Below, one piece after another: positions 1 to 5,096 of a stretch of 5,595 nt of DNA. Position 1 is the first letter of the stretch; each line of letters opens with the position of its first letter. The notes below the pieces were generated by a model that was not told the origin of the DNA, did no database searches, and saw nothing but the letters and a program-made list of their open reading frames with translations. The translations under genes were made by a program, and so were the position numbers. The stretch covers positions 1 through 5,595 of the forward strand of contig JADYYU010000354.1 in assembly GCA_020853515.1 (NCBI GenBank), given 5' to 3'. Source of the DNA: Chitinophagaceae bacterium (GTDB taxonomy: Bacteria > Bacteroidota > Bacteroidia > Chitinophagales > Chitinophagaceae).

Positions 1-825
1 ATTTATATCGCCGGTCAAATCAAGCTGTTGCAAAGTCATGACTCTGTGTATCAGGAATTTTTGCGAAAAGCAAGCCTCCGGTTTGAAAATGGTGAAAGTA
101 ATCTGCTCGAAAAATCAATGGCTTCGCTTCAACGGGGACAAATTAGATTGCAATTGAATTCATTGAATACATCGCTTGAACTGTTACAATTGCGCCTGCA
201 ATATTTATTGAACAGCCCCAAAACATTGATCCCGGTTACAGAAAACATAGCATTGCGTTTACCTGCAGAAGATAAAATTGCGTTGTGGGTACACAACCCC
301 ATGCTGAAAATACTTGCGCAGGATTTAGCTATCAATAAAGTACGCTATAAGCTTGCAAGTACTTTGCGCCTGCCGGAAGTAAGTGCCGGATATTTGTTTC
401 AAACCATGCGTAGTAATCCAACATTGTTTACAGGCAATTATCTATCTTATGTGCAGTTGGGTTTGAATATGCCGCTGTTTCAAAAGTCTCTGCGAAATAA
501 GATGAGTGCCATTTTAATTCAGGATAAGATCATTGAGACTGGCATCGAATTAAAATCGAAGCAACTGCAATCACAAATATTGGAAACACAACGGCAGTAT
601 CAAAATTATGATAACAAGGTAAAATATTATGAAGATGAAGCACTGACAAATGCAGATCAGATATTACGTTTAGCAAATCTGCAATATAACAATGGTGAGA
701 TCAACTACATGGAATGGGTTTTATTCATGGACCAGGTAATTACCATACAATCAGAATATCAGGAAGCATTGTATAAGTTGAACGAAAGTGTTATCAATTA
801 CAATTACCTCATTGCAACTGAATAG
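1..825 (+). CDS. TolC-type outer-membrane efflux protein, 3' part (probably C-terminal domain of a CusA/CzcA-TolC fusion)
   Basis: The frame is open from the first base of the window to a TAG stop at 823-825, giving 274 residues, so the gene starts to the left. The sequence has the outer-membrane efflux (OEP/TolC) pattern: long amphipathic helices rich in Gln, Leu and Lys, with the typical FENGESNLLEK stretch near residues 28-38, a second-repeat strand segment around LPEVSAGYLF and LGLNMPLF, and the late helix motif LQYNNGEINYMEW. Such proteins form the outer-membrane and periplasmic exit duct of tripartite efflux pumps. In Bacteroidota the CusA/CzcA RND pump often carries this domain fused at its C-terminus, and the wording here fits that type. 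A stand-alone TolC is the alternative, because the upstream part is not visible. The adaptor gene follows on the same strand, probably in one operon. A TTG at 28 is in frame but is not a convincing start, since homology-like sequence continues upstream of it. Confidence 0.88.
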   Translation: MYIAGQIKLLQSHDSVYQEFLRKASLRFENGESNLLEKSMASLQRGQIRLQLNSLNTSLELLQLRLQYLLNSPKTLIPVTENIALRLPAEDKIALWVHNPMLKILAQDLAINKVRYKLASTLRLPEVSAGYLFQTMRSNPTLFTGNYLSYVQLGLNMPLFQKSLRNKMSAILIQDKIIETGIELKSKQLQSQILETQRQYQNYDNKVKYYEDEALTNADQILRLANLQYNNGEINYMEWVLFMDQVITIQSEYQEALYKLNESVINYNYLIATE

Positions 826-923
826 TAAATCCTTGCAATGTAACAGCTCAAAGCTTCGCTCATAAATTCTCGTCATTTCAAAACAAAATTTATTTATACA
901 TAAAATCTTAAAATAATATTAAC
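826..923. other. Short AT-rich gap inside the efflux operon
   Basis: These 98 bases separate the TolC-type gene from the adaptor gene. No hairpin with a T-run and no TAnnTTTG element were found, which supports read-through transcription. The last 40 bases are very A/T rich, as is common upstream of start codons in this phylum. Confidence 0.4.
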
Positions 924-2072
924 ATGAATCTAAAATCAAGTATCCATTTCTATTTATCGGTACTGTCTGCTATCATCTTTATGAGCGCTTGTGGCGGGGC
1001 CAAAAATGAAAACAAAGAAACCCCTTATGTCAAGAAGGAAAACAGGGTTACCCTGGTCGAAAGTCAGTTTAAAAACGCAAAGGTCGGGCTGACTACTTTA
1101 TCGTCAAAAAATATACCGACAGTGCTGAAACTTCATGGTAAAATTGATGTGCCACCTCAAAATATGGTGAGCATCAGTGTGCCGCTGGGCGGTTACCTCA
1201 GGTCTACTGCACTGTTACCCGGTATGCATGTGAGTAAGGGGCAGTTAATAGCAACTATGGAAGATCAGCAGTATATTCAAATGCAGCAAGATTACCTTAC
1301 AGCCATGAATCAACTTGATCTGTTACGTAAGGAGTATGAGCGGCAGAAGGAATTGAATCAAAGTAAAGCTGTGAGCGACAAAGTCTATCAGCAGGCTGAG
1401 TCGGCTTACCGCGGTCAGCAGGTTATGGTGAATGCTTACAGGGAAAAACTGAAACTGATCAATATAAATCCGGGTACTTTGCGAGCAGCTTCTATTTCAC
1501 GCAGCATCCCTGTTTTTTCTCCTATCGACGGATATGTTTCAACTGTAAAAGCAAATGTCGGGAAATATGTAAGTCCTTCGGACGTACTTTTTGAACTGGT
1601 GAATCCAGCTGATATTCATTTGAATCTGACCGTTTATGAAAAAGATATCGAGTCATTGTATATCGGTCAGCAGGTGTGGGCTTTTACAAATAATGATACA
1701 TCCAAAAAGCATGCATGCGAAATTATTTTAATTGGAAAAGATCTGAGCAGTGAACGTAGCATGGAGGTACACTGCCATTTCAAAAATTATGATAAATTGC
1801 TGCTACCCGGAATGTATATGAATGCCGAAATTGAATTGAATTCCACGGTTGCCAATGTGCTACCTGATGATGCTGTGGTTCGCTATGAAGGGAAGTATTA
1901 TGTATTTGTTGAAAAGGGTCTTTATGCCTATGAGATGATGGAAGTGAGTGTTGGCAAAATCAGTCAGGGATATGTTGAAGTTTTTTCGCCTGAAATTTCT
2001 GCTGCCGATAAAATTGTGAGTGCAGGGGCGTATACCTTGTTGATGTCGTTGAAAAATAAATCAGATGAATAA
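924..2072 (+). CDS. Efflux RND transporter periplasmic adaptor subunit (CusB/CzcB type), lipoprotein
   Basis: This 382-residue protein is a complete membrane-fusion (HlyD/CusB family) adaptor linking an inner-membrane pump to the outer-membrane duct. The N-terminus is a lipoprotein signal: hydrophobic residues 8-20, then lipobox MSAC with Cys23 as the lipidation site. Order of parts: first half of the barrel-sandwich (lipoyl-like) domain at about 80-112 (VPLGGYL, LPGMHVSKGQLIA), helical hairpin at about 113-182, second lipoyl half at about 195-226 (FSPIDGYVSTV, VGKYVSPSD), beta-barrel at about 230-305, and membrane-proximal domain at about 312-375. Length is normal for the family. The ATG at 924 is chosen because it gives the complete signal peptide; no Shine-Dalgarno sequence is visible, as is usual in Bacteroidota. 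It follows the TolC-type gene by 97 bp with no TAnnTTTG promoter between them, so co-transcription is likely. Heavy-metal export is the usual role of close relatives, but the substrate cannot be read from the sequence. Confidence 0.93.
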   Translation: MNLKSSIHFYLSVLSAIIFMSACGGAKNENKETPYVKKENRVTLVESQFKNAKVGLTTLSSKNIPTVLKLHGKIDVPPQNMVSISVPLGGYLRSTALLPGMHVSKGQLIATMEDQQYIQMQQDYLTAMNQLDLLRKEYERQKELNQSKAVSDKVYQQAESAYRGQQVMVNAYREKLKLININPGTLRAASISRSIPVFSPIDGYVSTVKANVGKYVSPSDVLFELVNPADIHLNLTVYEKDIESLYIGQQVWAFTNNDTSKKHACEIILIGKDLSSERSMEVHCHFKNYDKLLLPGMYMNAEIELNSTVANVLPDDAVVRYEGKYYVFVEKGLYAYEMMEVSVGKISQGYVEVFSPEISAADKIVSAGAYTLLMSLKNKSDE

Positions 2073-2139
2073 TACTCGGGCTATTGTAGGTATAAAGCTT
2101 AGCCATATGAGTTTGCGTATCAACAAACTTCGCACCTGA
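2065..2139 (+). pseudogene. Possible truncated start of a MacB/FtsX-type ABC transporter permease (24 codons)
   Basis: An ATG at 2065 overlaps the adaptor stop codon (ATGAATAA, shifted frame), the classic layout for translational coupling, and the ORF runs 24 codons to TGA at 2137-2139. Its end reads SHMSLRINKLRT. The pattern SLRxNKLRT is characteristic of the N-terminal cytoplasmic segment just before the first membrane helix of MacB/FtsX-family permeases, where it is normally followed by a hydrophobic stretch such as LTMLGI. Here a stop codon follows at once and none of the following codons in any frame restore such a stretch. I read it as the surviving 5' end of a downstream permease gene whose remainder was deleted or replaced. 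A chance short ORF, or a genuine small peptide, remains possible because the match covers only about nine residues. Confidence 0.4.
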
Positions 2140-2357
2140 TTGTGATTATTGATGATTCCAGTTCCGTTTTTCTGCTTGTCCTTGGTACAAAGCAAAATAA
2201 TATAGCTTTCAGAAACTTGCGAATGTTAGATTTTAGAGAATGATCCACACACAGGATGTCAGATGTACGGCACTAACTTGACCTCGTCTATTTTCTATCT
2301 CTAGTGCGTGACGATGGCAACGAAGTGTTAGTTCGGTACCAAACAAAATGATTTTAA
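2140..2357. other. Intergenic stretch without recognisable content
   Basis: About 218 bases between the short permease-like ORF and the terminator hairpin. Plus-strand frames contain frequent stops. On the minus strand one frame stays open for roughly 55 codons but has no start codon and no recognisable protein. No promoter, tRNA or IS end was found. If the preceding ORF is a gene remnant, this segment is what replaced the rest of the gene, but its origin is unknown. Confidence 0.4.
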
Positions 2358-2389
2358 AAACCCTCAAGGCATTATTTCCTTGAGGGTTT
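2358..2389. terminator. Intrinsic terminator hairpin, probably bidirectional
   Basis: A perfect 12-bp inverted repeat pairs AAACCCTCAAGG (2358-2369) with CCTTGAGGGTTT (2378-2389) around an 8-nt loop. On the plus strand the stem runs into TTTATTTTG. On the minus strand it runs into TTTTTAAAAT. It lies between the converging adaptor operon (+) and the Asp-box gene (-), so it can end transcripts from both sides. Confidence 0.82.
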
Positions 2390-2416
2390 ATTTTGCAGCA
2401 TTACGATTCAGAAGTG

Positions 2417-2492
2417 CCGCTGCGGCGGGCTTACAGCAAAAGTATACAGCATAACTACCTGCTGTTTACTCCTTACCGCTCCGCCGCAGCGG
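2417..2492. repeat. Inverted GC-rich boxes, 12-bp arms
   Basis: CCGCTGCGGCGG at 2417-2428 is the exact reverse complement of CCGCCGCAGCGG at 2481-2492, with 52 bases between the arms. The boxes stand out from the A/T-rich surroundings and could form a long hairpin or cruciform. Inside lies a smaller inverted pair, ACAGCA (2433-2438) and TGCTGT (2460-2465). The right arm occupies almost exactly two units of the overlapping 7-bp repeat. Confidence 0.75.
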
Positions 2493-2535
2493 GTTTCTGC
2501 TTACTATTAACTGAGCGCTGTCAACTGCATACTGC
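2431..2535. repeat. Degenerate phased 7-bp repeat, consensus about TTACTGC
   Basis: Read in steps of seven from 2431, many units resemble TTACTGC: TTACAGC (2431), TAACTAC (2452), TTACTCC (2466), TTACCGC (2473), TTTCTGC (2494), TTACTAT (2501), TAACTGA (2508), CAACTGC (2522) and ATACTGC (2529). Phase holds from 2452 to 2535, twelve units, including two units replaced by the GC-rich box at 2480-2493. After 2535 the pattern slips by one base (CCATCTG, then TTTACGG). Small inverted repeats overlie the array: GCATAACT (2449-2456) with AGTTATGC (2551-2558), and ACTGCC (2531-2536) with GGCAGT (2548-2553). It is not coding and has no CRISPR-like spacers. I associate similar heptads with Bacteroidota intergenic DNA from memory only; the function is unknown. 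Confidence 0.65.
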
Positions 2536-2558
2536 CCATCTGTTTACGGCAGTTATGC

Positions 2559-2666
2559 TAGACGCAATTGATACAAGTAATCTTCTCAGTGTTTTTTTTG
2601 TTCACTTTTTTGCCGCTTCGTTTTTAGCATATAATAAATCTTGGCATTTTTGCTGTCGCTTGCGGA
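2559..2666. other. 3' flank of the Asp-box gene, no gene seen
   Basis: This stretch between the heptad repeat and the stop codon of the minus-strand Asp-box gene is T-rich on the plus strand, with a run of eight T near 2590. No hairpin suitable as a dedicated terminator for the minus-strand gene was found, so the hairpin at 2358-2389 is the nearest plausible end. The 9-mer TCTTGGCAT occurs at 2639-2647 and again inside the gene end at 2671-2679. Confidence 0.35.
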
Positions 2667-3824
2667 TTACTCTTGGCATCCGCCTTTACCGTGCAGTGCA
2701 TACATCACGGCGCCATCAATGATGAGGTCCATTCTGTCCATTTCGCTGTCGTTACGCTGTTTCCAGATCAGTTTCCATGTTTTGCCGCCATCGTCGGATC
2801 TGGATATACCACCCCGATGGCTGCAAAATAAGTAGCGGCCGGCCTGTACAAAATCATCTAGTTGTTTAGTGTGCAGTCCACTGATGCTAACTTTCTGCCA
2901 TGACTTTCCTTTGTCTGCTGATCTTGTCAAAAGGATATCATCTGAAGCATTCGCCCAACTGCTGTTTTTTTGTGATTTTACCCAGGGGGCTGCCAGCCGC
3001 ATAGCAGAAAAGGTACCTTTAGCTGCTCCCGTTTTGTAAACAGCCCCTGCATCCGCTAAAGTGCAGGTCCAGTTGATACCATCCTGTGAACGTATAATAC
3101 CCTGAGTGGCGGTTGCCAGCAATACGCCCTCTGAATAGATTAAACTGCTGGCCCATCCTGATTTGAAAACATACTTCCAGCTAAGGCCTTCATTGTCTGA
3201 CCTGTAAATACCGGCACCAGAAGCAATGTATAAGTGACCATCAGGCGTTTCAAGAAAATCGTGGATCTGCAGATCCTTGAAAACCGAAGGTGCAACGGGT
3301 TGCCAGAATCCCGTACCGGGGACTCTTTTAAACAATCCATGGTGGTCAACACTGATATAAGGGCCTGCACTGCCACCAAAAATTCCGGTGATGGCATCTT
3401 TCTTAAAAAGACCTCCGATATTTTCCCTCGTCCATTGGCCTTTATGAAGGTCGAAACAATGATAAACCAATCCGTCATAAGTGCCCAGAAATATTTCGGA
3501 ACCCCGGCTATAAAGCCGGCTGATATTTATATTATCTGGCAAACCACTGCTTAAATTCTGCCACGTGTCGCCTCCATCCGCAGATTGGTAGAGAAGTTCC
3601 GGGACCTGCTTGTTCTGACCGCTCACTTCAATAAACTCCTGACTACCTGCCTGTTCAGATACGGCTGATGATGTGGCCTGGGCTTGTTTTTGATTTACCT
3701 TACTTTTTGCATACGATGAAATAAGGATTACGGATAGTAGCAGTAGCATGCTGCCTAATCTGACAGGCTGTTGACTGAATCTACTGCCTGCCTGGAAATT
3801 GTGAAATGGGAATTTGTTTTTCAT
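2667..3824 (-). CDS. Exported protein with five Asp-box (BNR) motifs, sialidase/sortilin-like beta-propeller
   Basis: This 385-residue protein starts at the ATG at 3824-3822 and ends with TAA at 2669-2667. A hydrophobic stretch at about residues 23-39 (LGSMLLLLSVILISSYA), preceded by basic residues, suggests a signal peptide or an N-terminal membrane anchor. A polar linker to about residue 75 follows. The rest carries repeated Asp-boxes of the S-x-D-x-G-x-T/S-W type: SADGGDTW (81-88), SDNEGLSW (209-216), SQDGINW (246-252), SADKGKSW (302-309) and SDDGGKTW (343-350). These mark turns of beta-propeller blades in sialidases, sortilin/VPS10 and photosynthesis-assembly Ycf48-like proteins. I see no sialidase catalytic signature and no T9SS sorting domain, so an enzyme activity cannot be assigned; a binding or scaffold role is equally likely. 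The gene is visibly more GC-rich than its neighbours in sampled lines and is divergent from the winged-helix gene. Confidence 0.85.
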   Translation of the reverse strand: MKNKFPFHNFQAGSRFSQQPVRLGSMLLLLSVILISSYAKSKVNQKQAQATSSAVSEQAGSQEFIEVSGQNKQVPELLYQSADGGDTWQNLSSGLPDNINISRLYSRGSEIFLGTYDGLVYHCFDLHKGQWTRENIGGLFKKDAITGIFGGSAGPYISVDHHGLFKRVPGTGFWQPVAPSVFKDLQIHDFLETPDGHLYIASGAGIYRSDNEGLSWKYVFKSGWASSLIYSEGVLLATATQGIIRSQDGINWTCTLADAGAVYKTGAAKGTFSAMRLAAPWVKSQKNSSWANASDDILLTRSADKGKSWQKVSISGLHTKQLDDFVQAGRYLFCSHRGGISRSDDGGKTWKLIWKQRNDSEMDRMDLIIDGAVMYALHGKGGCQE

Positions 3825-3851
3825 ACTTTATAATTTTAATTGAGAAGACAT

Positions 3852-3886
3852 CAAATATACTGCTGTGGTCAGGCGTAAGGGTCAAA
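3852..3886 (-). promoter_or_regulatory. Bacteroidota-type promoter for the Asp-box gene
   Basis: On the minus strand TATATTTG (3859-3852) matches the -7 consensus TAnnTTTG exactly. A TTTG lies upstream at 3886-3883 with 23 bases between the elements, at the long end of the range reported for this phylum. It predicts a transcript start near 3848 and a leader of about 24 bases before the ATG at 3824. Confidence 0.6.
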
Positions 3887-3956
3887 ACAACTGTAAAATG
3901 AATGTAACATCCGTGTAAATTGTTTGCAACGCTGTTTCTTTACGCATTTTAAATCT

Positions 3957-3964
3957 TAATTTTG
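3957..3964 (+). promoter_or_regulatory. Candidate -7 promoter element of the winged-helix gene, placed for a leaderless transcript
   Basis: TAATTTTG matches the Bacteroidota -7 consensus TAnnTTTG exactly and ends three bases before the ATG at 3968. With the usual spacing, transcription would start at or next to that A. No good -33 TTTG lies at normal spacing: TTTG at 3923-3926 is 30 bases away, and TTTC at 3935-3938 is only a partial match at 18 bases. Confidence 0.4.
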
Positions 3965-3967
3965 GGC

Positions 3968-4903
3968 ATGAAACCGACCTTACCCTTTGTACTATTAGTT
4001 GCAGCAGGCCTTTTGCTGCTTGCTTTTGCAGCAGATACAGGTACAAAAAGTAATTTTGAAGAAGCTAAAGAAGTGATGGTCATGCGCAAAATTGCTCACC
4101 GGATATTACAGTACACGGGCGACAGTACTTCAAGGGTATTACCGGTTAAACAATTATCGCAAGATGAATTTCAAATTCCATTTGACATCAGTTTTACATT
4201 TAAGCCCGATTCATTGGTGGAAATTATTGATCGGGTAATTGCTGAAAGTCAATTGCCATCGCAATATATTGTAAAGATGCAAGAATGTGGTTCCGACGAA
4301 GTGATCTATGGGTATGCTTTTTTAGGAAGCGATACACAAAATATAGTTCCATGTAGCGGGAGGCAGCAACCGAATATGCGTTATTGCCTGAATATCCGGT
4401 TTCATGAAGAGGGAAGCAACACAGCGAGGACTTTGTATATATCCGGCTTTAGTTTAATTACCGTTGGACTACTCCTATTTGGAATGAAAACATACAGACG
4501 ACGCAAATTCATTTTGAAAACGCCCGGAATTGAACCCGACAGAATTCCGCAGGAACCTGATGCGATAGCAAAAGAAGCAGATACAAAAACCGTCATTGTA
4601 TCCAATGAAGTATTAATTGGTAAGTTTATGTTTAATACCGATGAGCAGAAACTGACTATTGAGGGGCAAAAAATTGTACTCACCATTAAAGAATCAAAAC
4701 TACTCAGCATATTTGCTGCTGCATTGAATCAAACCGTAGACCGGAGCCGTCTTCAAAAAGAAGTCTGGGAAGATGAAGGTGTGATCGTCGGACGCAGTCT
4801 GGATATGTTTATTTCCAGACTAAGAAAGAAACTCGAAGCTGACCCGAATGTAAAACTCAGCAACATTCATGGTAAGGGTTACAAACTCGAAATCATGCTG
4901 TAG
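3968..4903 (+). CDS. Membrane-anchored transcriptional regulator with C-terminal OmpR/PhoB-type winged helix
   Basis: From ATG 3968 the protein has 311 residues; an in-frame TTG at 3962 is less likely because it overlaps a promoter element. Parts in order: N-terminal membrane helix at about 5-21, a predicted periplasmic domain at about 22-154 with three cysteines (107, 129, 140) that could form a disulfide, a second membrane helix at about 155-174 followed by the basic RRRK (177-180), an acidic/proline linker, and a winged-helix domain at about 216-310. The latter shows the Trans_reg_C pattern: VW at 266-267, recognition helix RSLDMFISRLRKKL (276-289) and wing HGKGYKL (301-307). It has no receiver domain. 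The layout resembles ToxR/CadC one-component sensors, but the DNA-binding domain is at the C-terminus. It probably senses a periplasmic signal and acts on DNA from the membrane. It is divergent from the Asp-box gene, a candidate target by position only. Confidence 0.88.
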   Translation: MKPTLPFVLLVAAGLLLLAFAADTGTKSNFEEAKEVMVMRKIAHRILQYTGDSTSRVLPVKQLSQDEFQIPFDISFTFKPDSLVEIIDRVIAESQLPSQYIVKMQECGSDEVIYGYAFLGSDTQNIVPCSGRQQPNMRYCLNIRFHEEGSNTARTLYISGFSLITVGLLLFGMKTYRRRKFILKTPGIEPDRIPQEPDAIAKEADTKTVIVSNEVLIGKFMFNTDEQKLTIEGQKIVLTIKESKLLSIFAAALNQTVDRSRLQKEVWEDEGVIVGRSLDMFISRLRKKLEADPNVKLSNIHGKGYKLEIML

Positions 4904-4906
4904 TGA

Positions 4907-4916
4907 ATGTGCACAT
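4907..4916. repeat. 10-bp perfect palindrome just after the regulator stop codon
   Basis: ATGTGCACAT is a perfect palindrome starting four bases after the TAG of the winged-helix gene. It is too short and lacks a T-run to act as a terminator. Its meaning is unknown, and it could be chance. Confidence 0.3.
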
Positions 4917-4967
4917 CAAAAAAGGATTGTTGTTGTAAACAGTTGACTAAGGAGAAGACCCTGAAAA

Positions 4968-5037
4968 ATAGCCCCGATGGTAGTGGATAGCTCCCGACGC
5001 TTCGGCGGGACTAGTAACGGACAGCGGGAAACAGCTA
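4968..5037 (+). ncRNA. Structured intergenic element resembling the Flavo-1 RNA motif
   Basis: Between two convergent genes lies a segment with the run AGCCCCGAT (4970-4978), then GTGGATAGC, a GC-rich hairpin, CTAGTAACGG (5011-5020) and ACAGCGGGAAACAGCTA (5021-5037). The hairpin pairs TCCCG (4992-4996) with CGGGA (5006-5010) and contains a CTTCGG tetraloop-type sequence. GCCCC near the start can pair with GCGGG or the final AGCTA region near the end, closing a larger structure. The order of blocks is close to my memory of the Flavo-1 motif, a conserved RNA structure of unknown function in Bacteroidota. Assignment rests on memory and eye-pairing, not on a covariance-model search. A repeat-like extragenic palindrome is the alternative. 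Confidence 0.5.
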
Positions 5038-5050
5038 CATCCATATTCGC

Positions 5051-5083
5051 AGCCCGGCTCCGAAATATCTCTGAAAGCCCGGC
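5051..5083. repeat. Short direct repeat AGCCCGGC, two copies
   Basis: AGCCCGGC occurs at 5051-5058 and again at 5076-5083, 25 bases apart, directly downstream of the minus-strand YHYH gene. No hairpin with a T-run on the minus strand is seen, so it is not a convincing terminator. It may be a tail of the neighbouring structured element. Confidence 0.35.
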
Positions 5084-5096
5084 ACGAAAAGAGCAC

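Noticed and set aside
924..2072. Assignment of a specific metal substrate (copper, silver, cobalt, zinc or cadmium) to the efflux system
   Set aside because: No diagnostic metal-binding residues could be identified in the visible adaptor or duct sequence.
2066..2230. Minus-strand open frame of about 55 codons in the gap after the adaptor gene
   Set aside because: No start codon and no recognisable protein; possible transposase remnant considered but no supporting motif seen.
2327..2345. tRNA-like fragment (GTTCGGTACC followed by a CCA-like sequence)
   Set aside because: No D-arm, anticodon arm or acceptor stem can be paired upstream; the resemblance is limited to a few bases.
2431..2558. 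CRISPR array
   Set aside because: The repeat unit is 7 bp, degenerate and without spacers; no cas genes nearby.
2393..2722. 109-codon plus-strand ORF
   Set aside because: It runs through the terminator flank, the heptad repeat and into the antisense of the Asp-box gene; the protein is low-quality, with no family resemblance.
3140..3554. ORFs of about 106-112 codons in other frames inside the Asp-box gene
   Set aside because: They are shadows of a clearly coding frame with repeated Asp-box motifs.
3873..3945. Inverted pair GCGTAA (3873-3878) and TTACGC (3940-3945) as a divergent operator
   Set aside because: Only six bases per arm and 61 bases apart, expected by chance; not enough to call a regulator site.
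4402..4710. 102-codon minus-strand ORF inside the winged-helix gene
   Set aside because: It is antisense to a well-supported coding frame and has no recognisable domain.
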